NCBI GenBank assembly: GCA_009767595.1
Contig: VSDK01009522.1
Span: forward strand, 15,810-79,809
DNA: 64,000 bases
Source: Symbiodinium kawagutii
Taxonomy: Eukaryota; Sar; Dinophyceae; Suessiales; Symbiodiniaceae
Direction of reading: 5' to 3'
The position numbers and the translations under genes were made by a program. Positions 42,639-53,719 of this stretch are shown here, one piece after another. How positions within the stretch are numbered: position 1 is the first letter of the stretch; each line of letters opens with the position of its first letter. The notes below the pieces were generated by a model. That model searched no databases, had not been told where the DNA came from, and worked only from the letters and a program-made list of their open reading frames with translations.

Positions 42639-43434
42639 ACATGGCGAACATTTCAAACCAGTTTGGTCATTTCAGAAATGTTCACTGAAAATACTGCTTT
42701 GACCAACAATCAGTATGCAAAGACATGCATGCAATGTGTGATAATGATTGACGTAGATTCCATCCACAAATGGTTTGGGGCTAAATCAGCACCCCATATG
42801 CAAACATATGCAATACAATCCGAGTCCCAGTAGCTTTTGGACAATGCTTATACAATGATACACATCACATATCAGCCTAGCTGTGCAGTATCATCATGCG
42901 TCCCTATAGAATAATTTACCTGTTTCTAGGTGTGCTTCTTTTGGGGGTGATGTTCGAGATTCGTTTAACATGCATTTGCCACCACGATTGCCCAAGGCTT
43001 ACGCAGACGAAGCCGCCCGACATTTTGCCTTGGAATTCATGCCTCACTGCCTGTAGCAGGAGGGCGAACCAAGGGTGGCAGCAATTGGAGCATGTGCCAC
43101 GACGACATGTTTGATTTGAAAGATTCATTTGATGAAGGAATTGGCGTTTGCGGTGCGTCCCATGTGTATATCCATAGACTTTGCACATGTAGACCAATAC
43201 ATGCACGCACATATATAATATATTTTGTGTATGCATATTGTATTTTTTTCGAGGGGGTACCACATATTTGTTTTGAATAAATATTTGTTTGTGTGTGTGT
43301 GTTTGTGTTTTTGCATTTCCATATTTACCTCGCTCTACCAGTGTGTGTGTATACGCATGTATGCTAGTCTGTACGTAGTAGTTAAAGGCTTTACTGCTAA
43401 TCATATCCCGCCATACATCATTGCACTGCATCAG
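42639..43434 (+). other. No gene seen
   Basis: AT-rich with GTGTGTGTG (43289-43302) and TATATA pieces. A 171-codon - strand ORF here is built from these low-complexity tracts. Confidence 0.4.
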
Positions 43435-43539
43435 GCGCGCCCAGTGGCTTTCAGCCCTTCACATAGCGACATCCCTGACCGATGCCTCCCTGGAAACTAC
43501 CCTGGTGACCCAGACTGCGCTGATGGAGAGTTGCAGGAG
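43435..43539 (+). CDS. PPR exon (WLSALHIATSLTDASLETTL)
   Basis: CATCAG|G then RAQWLSALHIATSLTDASLE, TTLVTQTALMESCR plus AG before a GC donor (AGGAG|GCG). It spans Trp1 to Cys30-Arg31 without a gap: L5, L16-E17, V21-T22-Q23-T24-A25-L26. It is exactly 105 bp. The next exon (43931) supplies G for Arg32. Confidence 0.6.
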
Positions 43540-43735
43540 GCGTTTGTGGTTGCAGGGTTCCCTGTCGTTGTTGCAGTGATCGTGGTATTCTTGATGCCAC
43601 GGATGTTTGAACAAGTTTGAACTGCCCGTTTTTTTCAAGCTGATCAGACAAGCAGTCCAAGAACGATGCAACCACTATCATCATCACAATCACAATCCCA
43701 AGCACAAAAAAATAACCAAAACCCCAACCACAAAA

Positions 43736-43880
43736 ATAACCGAAATCCCAACCACAACTACCATCACCTTCACCTTAACAACCACTAAAATAACCGAAAT
43801 CCCAACCACAACTACCATCACCTTCACCTTAACAACCACTAAAATAACCGAAATCCCAACCACAACTCCAATCACCTTCA
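43736..43880 (+). repeat. 54-bp minisatellite, three units
   Basis: Units start at 43736, 43790 and 43844 (ATAACCGAAATCCCAACCAC ...), the first two identical or nearly so. 54 is a multiple of three, so the frame ITEIPTTTTITFTLTTTK stays open, but it lies in a putative intron between two PPR exons. Confidence 0.9.
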
Positions 43881-43930
43881 CAGATTCACCATCCCAATCC
43901 ACAACCACCACCATCACCGACTCGCACCAG

Positions 43931-44044
43931 GTCCCCCTGGCAGCTGACCCTGCAGCTGGGCGGCCGCGACCCTGCCGTGCTCAGTGCCGCCTTGTCGGCC
44001 AGCTGCAGTGGCACCGCAACGGCGAACCTGTTGGAGCAGCTCAG
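43931..44044 (+). CDS. PPR-like exon (SPWQLTLQL..AVLSAALSA)
   Basis: CACCAG|G then SPWQLTLQLGGRDPAVLSAA, LSASCSGTATANLLEQL plus AG before GT. W1-L5-L7 and A-V-L-S-A-A-L-S-A-S-C (20-30) are clear; the linker between is about seven residues short. It receives the split Arg codon from the exon ending 43539. Confidence 0.5.
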
Positions 44045-44198
44045 GTGGGGATGGGACTGATGGTGACCAGCTGCTTGGATTGCCGGGCTCGGCCCTTGGG
44101 CTTTTTTGCAGATTTACATGAGCTTTTCGGTGGTTTAACCATGATAAATGAAGGTTGATAATAGGGGATGATATCCAACAAAAAGGATTCAACAACCA

Positions 44199-44302
44199 CT
44201 GGTTGGTGGTTTCAAACCTTTTTATTTTCCCTGTCATTGTCAACAAATGGTTGGTTGACTGGTTGACTGATAGTTTTCATAGGGGTTCAAACCACCAACC
44301 AG
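44199..44302 (+). mobile_element. Family A miniature element, well-preserved copy
   Basis: CTGGTTGGTGGTTTCAAACC ... GGGGTTCAAACCACCAACCA-G, with TTTTCCCTGTCATTGTCAAC inside and a duplicated TTGACTGG. Flanks ACCA and ACAA differ at one base. Confidence 0.8.
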
Positions 44303-44697
44303 ACAAGCTATAACCAAGATTTATAAGCTATAATCAAGGCAATTTTGGTAAATTCAAACTGATTTTGATTGCCTTTAATCTTGAGCTAGAATCAAGATTG
44401 TTGCTTTATAATCATCATCCCATAGCTGGAAACCCTTGGATTTCCGCATTTGTGTTGCCTTCATTCACCATGCTGAGCCGTGAATAGCATCGCTTGGATG
44501 GAGTTGATCAAGGTAGCACCAGCGCTGGTAGCAACTTGTTGGGCTTTTTTTTGTTACAGCTGCTGGTAGCGAAAAACTGACCATTTTGTTGATGAAACGG
44601 GAACTGTGTGATGGCATGACTTTTGAAACGTAATCATATCATTCCATCTATTCAAAGCATAATGATTCATACATACATGATTGTGCGAATGCATAAA

Positions 44698-44842
44698 ATC
44701 ACACACAAACACACAAACACACAAACACACAAACACACACACACAAACACACACACACAAACACACACACAAACACACACAAACACACACAAACACACAC
44801 AAACACACACACACAAACACACACAAACACACAAACACACAA

Positions 44843-44873
<31 letters not shown>

Positions 44874-44974
44874 AACACACACAAACACACACACACAAAC
44901 ACACACACACACAAACACACACAAACACACAAACACACAAACACACACAAACACACACACACACACACGCGCGT
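44698..44974 (+). repeat. CA/AAAC compound microsatellite
   Basis: About 275 bp of (CA)n with regularly spaced extra A (ACACACAAAC). Six-frame ORFs through it are artefacts. Confidence 0.98.
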
Positions 44975-46161
44975 ATAAATACATACATATGTGCAGCATA
45001 CATAAACACATAGACTCCTGCTCATGCTGCTAGATGTGCCCTGTTTGCCTTGGCTGTCACAGTTCCTCATATCAACTCAAGCCTAGATTGCTTAACAGTA
45101 TTCCTGCTATTTGTTATGTTTGTCAGAGTTCCACCACGAGCCTCAAGCATAACAAACCCCGGCTTTGATAGCCCATCAACCATTATCAAACATCAGGAAA
45201 TCATATGAAACCATTGTTCACTATATATCTAACCATCACCGTCCATCAATAAACCATAGTCCTCCATTGCTACAGTAACCACTTCTCACCATTTTCAACC
45301 AATCAAGTGCGAACCTTTATCAACCATCACATCACAACCATTATCATCCACCACCTTTCAGTATAAACCATGATTGATAATCAGCACTAGTAACCACTAA
45401 ATCATGATGATCACCAGTAAATCAATATTATCAGCTATGATTCATCACCAATTGAGCCATAGTAATCATAGCTAGTAACCACTCCTTCGATGACACCCTC
45501 ATCTCCATGCGCAGGTCCGGCCTACTCAGGGAACTGAGGGAGTTCCCTCAGCAGTTCTGAGGGTCACGGTATTAGGGGGTAGCACCTCCCTTCAGGCACG
45601 AGCTATGTTGATGTATTGTTGATCATCATGGGCTCATGAATGTCCACGGGTCCAACTACGTCCCGCACATTGAGGCTTTGAGACTTGTGCTTCCATTTGA
45701 ACAGATCAAGATGTTTCTTGTACGGTAGTTTTGGACCAATCAGCAAACCACATCATATGTGACAGAGACAAGAAGGGCACGGGAACCGTGCTGTTGAAGC
45801 GCCAAGCGCTATGTTGGTGTGCCGGGATTGAGGAGCAAAAGCGTGGCTCACCAAGCTTCAATGAGCAGTGGCTGATGATGGAAAGAGGATGAACAGGTTC
45901 CAGTACGGAAAAATTTGATTAGCATATGCTAGCAGCTCTAATGACAATTCGTCACAAATGATGTTTGATAAAAGTTTAAAGGTGGTAAGGCAAGGGTTTC
46001 GCAGAGATTCATCCGCGGCATTGCGATGGATACAATGAGCATTAGAAAAATGATGATGCAGGTGTCTCTATTTATTTATGTTATGATCATTCTTTGTTCC
46101 TGTCCTTACTCTCATTCTCTCAACAATTATATACCCATATATTTTTCTTAGAAATAAATAA
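44975..46161 (+). other. No gene seen
   Basis: 45180-45490 is a CCATCA/AACCATTA mosaic like that at 29.7-30.4 kb. A small perfect hairpin CTGAGGGA-GT-TCCCTCAG lies near 45527. Confidence 0.4.
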
Positions 46162-46224
46162 ACATATATATATATATATGTGTGTATATATCTGTGTGCG
46201 CATATGTGTGTGTGTGACACATGG

Positions 46225-46284
46225 TTGGTTGGTGGCTCCGGGCGGCGTTTACATTTTCATGCGGGTTGTTCAACCACCAACCAG
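46225..46284 (+). mobile_element. Family A, internally deleted
   Basis: TTGGTTGGTGG and GTTGTTCAACCACCAACCAG are only 60 bp apart. Flanks ATGG and ATGT share three bases. The usual TTTTCCC interior is gone. Confidence 0.55.
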
Positions 46285-46355
46285 ATGTTCACAATTCCTG
46301 GGGAAAATTGCCAGTTTGGGGCTTTTCCATTTCTGGACAAACCAGCCTTAGTACC

Positions 46356-46369
46356 GATGATGATGATGT

Positions 46370-46451
<82 letters not shown>
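46356..46451 (+). repeat. (GAT)n microsatellite
   Basis: About 95 bp with one TTG and one TTA interruption. Poly-His, poly-Met and poly-Asp ORFs here are artefacts. Confidence 0.97.
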
Positions 46452-46939
46452 CGTTGATTGTTGATTCTTGACTGTTGATTGTTGATTCATTGAGCTGGAG
46501 GTTGGATGGTTGCAAGCATTCCCTTGCTCGGTTCACTCCCACAACAGCGGAAGGGTAATACAAACAATGCACCTATTTAACAATGCCACACCGAACAACG
46601 TTGATGAAACAAGGGGAATTGAAATGTTCGACTAGTGGTGCTTAAGGCTACTTTAATGTACTTAATCCACTGCTAATGATCATGGAAAGGCTACTACTGC
46701 TAAGCATCCACTGGTTCTGAAGGCTACTTAAGCAGTCATGATCCGGATCCGCGGGCAGCGAAATTGCATCCAGAGATGTGGTTCAGACCTCGTCCCTGCA
46801 GGCCATTCAGACCTCGTCTTCCGGCTGAGGTGGGGCCAGTGGGGCCATGGGTTGTAGCTCAGCCGATGGCAAATGACTCGTGCTGGTGGTGCTGAAGGCT
46901 TCAGATTGGCAATGACTTCTAGCTGGGAAGCATCAAGAT

Positions 46940-47016
46940 GGCCATGGGTCAATATTAATCAACCAACAATCATAGGGAAAACAATGGTTAATGATAGGGG
47001 TTTTTGACCCACTGCC
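46940..47016 (+). mobile_element. Family C miniature element, AGAT target duplication
   Basis: GGCCATGGGTCAATATTAAT ... GGTTTTTGACCCACTGCC, 77 bp. AGAT lies on both sides (46936-46939 and 47017-47020). The shortest family C copy. Confidence 0.85.
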
Positions 47017-47472
47017 AGATGAAGTTCTTCGGATTTGGGGTTCAGAGTTTCAGATCAGCAATTTTTAGCAAGCTAACGAGCACTTCCAATCATGTGACCG
47101 GCAACCACTGTCACAATTAGTAAACACGTTCATCGATGTGGTATCGATGTGCGGTTGCATCAATCTTGGCGGTGGGTGGCACTGTGGGACGAGAAAGCAG
47201 GGATGCTTATACTGATGTATAAGTGAACTGTTGCTGATTGAAAGGCCAGCTCCCTCAAACAATGTTGATGTCAATGCTCATCCCCCGCCTTTTCGCAGGG
47301 TTTTGCTTATCACTGCCGGTCCATCAACCTAAAGGGCACTGGGCACCCAAAAACTGTTGGATGCTTGGTCGTCCTGCTGGGACTAAGTTGGAACGTGCCT
47401 GCGCTGTGAGGAGCCTTGGAGCTGTCCCGATGAGATGATGTCACTTTGGCTGTTGCTTGGGGGGGAGCGACT

Positions 47473-47596
47473 GGCTATGGATCAAGCAGTTAACCAACCA
47501 ATAATGGTGCTTATATGTGCTGATTAACCAACCAATATTAGGGAAAACAATGGTTAATGATGGGGAACCCGGGGTACGGGGTTTTGACCCACAGCC
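47473..47596 (+). mobile_element. Family C miniature element, GACT target duplication
   Basis: GGCTATGGATCAAGCAGTTA ... GGGTTTTGACCCACAGCC, 124 bp, with AACCAACCAATA twice. GACT lies on both sides (47469-47472 and 47597-47600). Confidence 0.88.
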
Positions 47597-49480
47597 GACT
47601 CAATCATGTCAATCATATTCAATCATCAATTTTTTGTCAGCTCTACATGAATAACCACCCATATCTCTCTATATCTAACACCCACATGGATGACTCACAT
47701 GGATTCATCATGTGACCATGTTATTCTCAATGGACAACGAAGGCACCGACCAAAGCTCCTTGAAAAACGGCACTACCCAAATCCTCATGGCTTCAGTGCG
47801 GCTGGACTACTGCAGGGCGAAGCTTTCTTCGTGATTGGATTGTTTTCGCCCCCTAGTGATTACCACATAGTGGTCACAATGGTGGTGAATAATGGTCGTG
47901 ATTATTGGGTTCTGGTGGGTGGTGCTGTCTTTGGGACAGTGCTGCTCGTTAGCGCTGTGAACATTACTTAGTGTGATATGATGTTAACCATGTTTCATTG
48001 AACCATTACTGAACCGGAAACCATGGTCACATCACCATCAACATTACCATGAATAATATATACAGAAATTGTGCATTGATGGTGATAAAACCATCGTTTC
48101 TGCCGGCTTGATTCTCTGAAGGCTGCCTCCCCAAAGGTCGCTTCGTCCAGGGTTGGGTCGGCTCTCCCCAGGTGCGAGTCACGACAGGATGAGCTGGGGG
48201 GACGCAGTTGTTGGTTGCCAGGGAGCTGCTTGGAGCTAGGGGTATCCCTATGTCCGTTTAAAGGGGGAGCGATTTGGAGCTACAAGGAGTGGTGTAGCCA
48301 AGCAGTAGCGGTAGGTGAGTCGGTGAGGAAACGTTGGTGCTGGGATGGTTTCGTTTCACGGGATTTGTTTGGTGCAGCCATTGGGTAAGTGTAGTAGACA
48401 TGATTGTCAGTAAACATGTTGTTGGCAGATGTGCATGGGCACGCGCACGGACTGTCACTTTGCGTTTGCCTCGGTCATTATACGTAATATGATCAAGGAG
48501 TTTTTGATGTTGATGCGCTTCCTCGGTATCAGATTCGGAAAGTATTGAAAGAAACGCATCAATTTGTTTTACATATACTTTTATTTCTGTTGGTTTCGGA
48601 TCTTATTTACAGTCCATGGCGCAGAACCCAGACAGAGACACCAAACCAGCAGCTAATTGAAAGTTTTGATCGGTATACTCTTTGACCATTTGGAGCGCTA
48701 GTTGGTTCGGACCTCCGCTCTGGCAAGTGGGTGAAGTTCAAAACAAATCTTCTACGCTCAATTGTGTGAGTAAGGAGCCAAGCATGAACTCTTTTGTGCA
48801 CATTCACGTATGGTACTGCTTTGATTGAGGCATGCCCAATTGCTTTCCCTGTGTGAGAGGCACTGTCACAGGATTCAAGAGTCATACGCATCCTCCAGAA
48901 TAGGGCACCCTCAGATGTTTGAACAGGTCCCTGACTATGAAAAACAATGAAAAACAAATTCATATTGACACTGCACCGGTGGCATCTTCATGGTGGAGCC
49001 GCTTGAATGGTCGCTGCCTGTCCATCAGCATAGGTTGGCAAAACCGGTAATGAGCATCAGCTGAATGAGCTAGCCTGACTATTCAGTTGAGCCATGCAGT
49101 TGCAGAGCCAATTTTTTATGTTCCAATTGCATCTTCAACAGCTGTTGATACAAGTGACATCCATGGGCGCTTTCAAAAAGCATGCTGTAACATGTTAACT
49201 CCTTGGGCTGAAACAAATTATGAATCAACAGCTGATCCTCAGAAAAAAAATGGGTCAAATCCTTGGCACCAACAGAAACGCTACTAGTCACCAGCTGATC
49301 CTCAGAGAATACGGGTCACCGCTGTGCTATGTAGCTGCCTTGCTGCTCCCATGGCACCATGCCCACAGTGGTGGAGTCGCGACGGATCTATGCGGAGCCC
49401 GCGATGTCGGATGAGTGTCATGGGAAGGGATCACTGGCAACGCGAATGTCGGGCGCCAACTGGTCAAGAGCTGCATGGTT
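47597..49480 (+). other. No assigned gene
   Basis: ORFs at 47690-47971 and 48607-48963 (-) have no recognisable domain. A copy of repeat J lies at 48256-48294. GCTGATCCTCAGA is repeated near 49226 and 49295. Confidence 0.35.
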
Positions 49481-49578
49481 CCCTACCCTTCCAGTTGCCG
49501 AGCTATAGTAGGTAACCAACCCCACAAAGCCATGGTAGAAATCAGCTGGTTACTACAGAGGTAACTGGAAGGGTAGGG
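49481..49578 (+). mobile_element. Family B miniature element, GTT target duplication
   Basis: CCCTACCCTTCCAGTTGCCG ... GGTAACTGGAAGGGTAGGG, with GTAGGTAACCAACCCC and GTAGAAATCAGCTGGTTACT inside. GTT precedes and follows. 98 bp, arms about 36 bp with mismatches. Confidence 0.8.
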
Positions 49579-50570
49579 GTTATTGGCTATCAATAGCCCG
49601 GGAGAGTTTGTGGTTTGATTGACATATATTTTTTCCAGTTGGGATGCTTGGCTGATTTTCAAATCTCGGAGAGGCTGGACCGCCAGAGAACCTGGTGTTC
49701 AATACTGATTGACAAAAGGTAATGGTTGATGACGATATGCTATAACAATCTACATGCTGAAATTATGCACAAAGATTCTGCGGCATCGAGACTGGAATTT
49801 GGGATTAGCCTTGGGCCCATGGCAGTGCTACAGGTGCCACCCTGGTGACCCACCCGTCACCGTGGCTCGCCCTGCGAAGCACAGGAGACACGCAAGAAAC
49901 GCCTCGAGTTGGACCTGGACTACCGCTTGGGTCGACATGTTCCTTGGAGCCAGGGGGGGCCGAGCTGCGCCCGGGGCCAGGGCTTCAAGCCCCTGGGGAG
50001 CCAGGCAGGAGCTACGAGCAGTGCCTCCTTCATGGGATTTGTTGCCCTCCGGTTGCCATGATATAGTGGGCAACCAGCTGGTGCCATTGGCGTTACTGGA
50101 GTTGGTGGTTGCTTATTCAAACTGGAAGCCAAGGATTTGGGATGCTTGCGGTGTGATGAGACCACCATTGTATTGCTCTCTTTGTGATGCTGGGCTAGTT
50201 CCCTGGTTGCTTGTGGCATTAAGCACTCGTTGTCACTAAGGATGCCATGCAAAGTACCGGAAAGAGAGGAACACAGGACAAAATTTGCCTGTAGTATGTA
50301 GGTGTCCCCATCAACTGAATATGTTTTAACGAAATTGTGAAAACCACGGGCTGCACACGGCTGCACATGGTGATTTAGGTTTTTAGGGCTTATAAAGGGT
50401 TTCTTCGTTTGAACAGTTTAAAAGCAACGAACCTGCCCAGGATTTTGAACATATCACAAGACTAACTTCCAGAAAATTCTTGTGGTCGGGCTGGAGCACA
50501 GGCATCATCTGTACGATGCTTGTGGTTGTATGATTGGATTGGGGGTACCCCAAAACTTAGAAACACATTT
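49579..50570 (+). other. No firm gene; GC-rich patch
   Basis: 49800-50030 is GC-rich and open on both strands (161, 148 and 81 codons overlapping); none matches a family. A family B-like piece (GGGCAACCAGCTGGTGCC) lies near 50065. Confidence 0.35.
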
Positions 50571-50683
50571 GGCTATGGGTCAATATTAACCAACCAATAA
50601 TGGTGTTTATTAACCCACCAATAATAAGGAAAACAATGGTTAATCATGGTGGAACCAGTGGTACGGGGTTTTGACTCACTGCC
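50571..50683 (+). mobile_element. Family C miniature element
   Basis: GGCTATGGGTCAATATTAAC ... GGGTTTTGACTCACTGCC, 113 bp. Flanks ATTT and ATTC match at three of four bases. Confidence 0.8.
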
Positions 50684-50794
50684 ATTCGGCAAATTTTGTG
50701 AGATACTAATTGGGGTTTGTGGAGGAGTCTTAAAACTGTGACTGTACCTTTTAGTGCATCTAAGGTATTCTAAGGTGGCATGTGTTGTAGGGAA

Positions 50795-50804
50795 NNNNNN
50801 NNNN
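50795..50804. other. Assembly gap (10 N)
   Basis: AGGGAA precedes and AGGGAA follows the N run, so a small repeat was probably misassembled. Confidence 1.
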
Positions 50805-51983
50805 AGGGAAAGAAATGGTTGCCCCGATTTTTTTCCATTCACCCTTGTTCGGGGTGTGCCTGGCTTGTATTTTGCCAATTTTCCGTTCCGGACAAACGTC
50901 AATGTTTACGTTCATGTGCACGCTATCGCACATTTGTTCAGCTTTTCGGAACGTGGTTTGTAATTGTGAAGATGGTCAGCGACAGCTTAATCGGGGTACT
51001 TAGCAATCCCAGCAATACGAAAAACATCGAAAAACATGTTCCACGGTCAAAAGCACGTTTGTTTGTTCAGGGATGTTATTCACCATGGTGAATCTAAAGG
51101 TCAATTGGTAAGTAACCTATCATAAGATCCAGGAGTTAACCACTGTCAAGCAGTAATGCTAGTACAGGCTCCCCATTGTTCGCTAATTTGGTTTAGAAGC
51201 AGTGGGTGGCTGCTAGAATGGTAAGAAACAACTATGATTCAAGTGGACTAGAGTATAGAACAACTGGTTCTAAGCGCATCAGTAGTCAACTGGCGCACCA
51301 AGTGACAACTGAGGGGCCAGGCCCGTCCCTTGCAACAGCCGTGAGGCCGCGCCACACCCGGATCCAGTGAACATTCGGAGTGCCAGGGCCCAGCGCAAAT
51401 CCCAAGCGTTGAACGATGGGCGGATGTTCCTCCAACCCATGTGGTGACGAAGGATGATATCCTCCCCTTTGTTTCTTCAACCAAGGATGAGATGTTGGCC
51501 ATGTTGGATGATATCATCGAATTTGAATTTGACAAGTACGGATTTATATAGCAAATATAAATATAGGAATACATGGCATTTGCAAAGTCCATCCTGCTGA
51601 TATTGACTACTCCATTCGTGCCTTTGCCACAACTTTGTGCCTCATGGTGTGTCACTGGTCACTGCCAAGCCGGGAAGATCCGAAAGGACGACTTCTATTC
51701 TTGGGGAACCAGCTGGCCCAGCTGGGCCAATAAAAAACCCATCCCAGGTAAGTAGGTCGGTGAACACCCCAACAGTTGGACTAGGCTTATGGGATGTGAC
51801 CTGCCAGGGTACGAGGGTGGCCCCATTAAGAGCAGCATTTGCTAGTCATCGCTGGCCATGATGACCTCACTTGGGACTTAATCATGGACGTTTGTTGCGC
51901 ACGACTCGTCCCAGTGATCATGGTTGTTCACATGCCGTTTTGGCCACGCTGGAACCAGCGTTCCTAGCAGTCATACCTTGCAG
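50805..51983 (+). other. No gene seen
   Basis: Overlapping ORFs at 51248-51655 (-) and 51573-51861 (+) show no motif. Ordinary mid-GC sequence. Confidence 0.4.
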
Positions 51984-52160
51984 GGCCGGTTGTGCGTCCT
52001 TACCATGGCCATGTCCGTGGCTACTGCTGCAAGGCCTGAGATGCATTTCCCAAATCGTCCTGGAAGCCACGAAGGACAGGGTAGGCCACGGCGTGCAGGC
52101 TTCGTTGGGAAGTTGGGAGCTGAGGCAGCTGAGCGATTTGAAGCTACCAGGAGTGTTCCA
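51984..52160 (+). CDS. Weak PPR-like coding island (WLLLQGLR, WELRQLSDL)
   Basis: CTTGCAG|G then AGCASLPWPCPWLLLQGLRC and, 32 residues after the first such Trp, GSWELRQLSDLKLPGV. Two W..LL helices one motif apart suggest a decayed double PPR. A GT at 52081 could end a first exon instead. The last 30 bp overlap dispersed repeat J. Confidence 0.3.
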
Positions 52161-52172
52161 ATCAAGTTTGGT

Positions 52173-52302
52173 GGCTATGGGCTATGGGCTATGGGTCAAG
52201 CAGTTAACCAACCAATTTCATGGGGGATAATCACCAACAATGATATGGAAGACAATGGTTAATGATAGGGGAACCAGGGGTACGGGGTTTTGACTCACAG
52301 CC
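52173..52302 (+). mobile_element. Family C miniature element, TGGT target duplication
   Basis: GGCTATG is repeated three times at the left end, then GGTCAAGCAGTTAACCAACC ... GGGTTTTGACTCACAGCC. TGGT lies on both sides (52169-52172 and 52303-52306). 130 bp. Confidence 0.85.
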
Positions 52303-53487
52303 TGGTAGTTTCAGAAAAAACTCATTTGTACTTCGTATCCTTCCGTGCTGCTTCATGTGGAACTGCCAAGAACTGCAACACTTCTCCCAGGAGTTGTTAG
52401 CAAAATGACCTCCTTTTCTAAAACCCTACGCTTCCAGTTTGATGTAGGAGCGCTTCTTATTTGGAGATCAGGGGTGACTAGTGACTAGTGACTAGTGCGG
52501 TTTCTTGCGATGACTGCATTTGCCTTGCGTTCCAACTCACCAAATGTTGCATTGAAACATGTTATTTGGTTGTAAGCATGTTTTATTGTTCCCTTGATTT
52601 GGGATGGCTGGTTGGCTAATGATTTCTTGTCAGAGGAGTGGCTCAACCAGCAAGCAGTTTTATATTTTGTCAGGGAGCGGCAGAAAGCCTTCTCAATTCT
52701 TGCGAATGCGCGTGTTTTCTTTTGTGGAGTAGGCACAGATGCATGAATCCTTTGTATGTTTTTTGAATATTGCAATTATTTTATTTTTGTTATATATGCA
52801 TATATTTCTGTAATGAATACTGAACCGTTCAGCTGTCTATTTTTTCTTATATATACATTGTGTGTGTAAGCATATATATTGCATGTTGTATTTTTGTATA
52901 TTGATTCATACGCATGTTGGCAAACATGTGGAAGTGGAAATTTGCATCATCACCGGCATTGACATGTTCATCCACCCAGATGAGGAGAGAGAGAGAGAGG
53001 GACGAAGAGAAAACCAACAAGTAAACGTGCATTTGATTGTTTTCACTCTTGCAATCTCCTGAAATGTTGTTTGCTCAACATTTTTCCTAGGATAAGTTGA
53101 GGGCACTAAATATCCAATCTTTATCAATTATGCATAATTATGCATAGCAATGAAGCAACCAGTTTCGGGGTCCCCTATTTTGAGAAACCTTTAGATCTAT
53201 ATTTATATGTAAATGTATTTTCTATTTATATTTATATGTATATGTATCTATACATATATTTATGTTTTTTCAATATGCAAATTTCTAAAAAATCACATTT
53301 GAGTCTAAAACTCATCCTAGTTCTACGTTGCTGCCGCTGTTCTGAGTCGTGGATGGCGTTCCAGGAGACGAAGCAGGCAAAGCAATTCCTGCAACTCATG
53401 GGTCTGGGGGCCCATTGGCTTCGGGCCACGGGCTTGGATTCAATGGCAGGACTCGCTTTTTGGGCAAGGCCTTTGGAAACAATGAAT
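52303..53487 (+). other. No gene seen
   Basis: GACTAGT is repeated three times at 52477-52496. AT-rich tracts lie at 52780-52900 and 53200-53290, with GAGAGA at 52987-53000. A + frame near 53345 (AFQETKQAKQFLQLMGLG) is faintly PPR-like. Confidence 0.35.
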
Positions 53488-53719
53488 CTGGCTGATGGTT
53501 TCAAACATTTGATTATTTTCCCTAGTAACTATTAACAAATCGGCTACTTGAATTCCCAAGTTTCACTTGGAGCCAGCTCAAAAGTCAAAAGTAACTATTA
53601 TTTTTTCATGGGGGTGGTTCAACCAACCATATATTCAACTTGGATGCCAGCTCAAAAGTCCCATAATGGTTGGTTGACTTGCGCATATTTTTCATGGGGG
53701 TGCTTCAACCACCAACCAG
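53488..53719 (+). mobile_element. Family A element with internal duplication
   Basis: The left end CTGGCTGATGGTTTCAAAC is at 53488 and the right end GCTTCAACCACCAACCAG ends 53719. Between them GCCAGCTCAAAAGTC occurs twice (53571 and 53648) and TTTTTCATGGGGGTG twice, so the right half was duplicated. Confidence 0.65.

Noticed and set aside
42916-43431. 171-codon - strand ORF
   Set aside because: It is built from GT and TA low-complexity tracts, with no domain; a PPR exon on the + strand follows it.
43607-44158. 183-codon ORF containing the Thr-rich repeats
   Set aside because: It is held open by the 54-bp minisatellite, and over the real PPR-like exon (43931-44044) it uses a different frame.
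44554-45070. Long ORFs on both strands (110-151 codons)
   Set aside because: They are translations of the CA/AAAC microsatellite (CVCVCV and THTNTH repeats).
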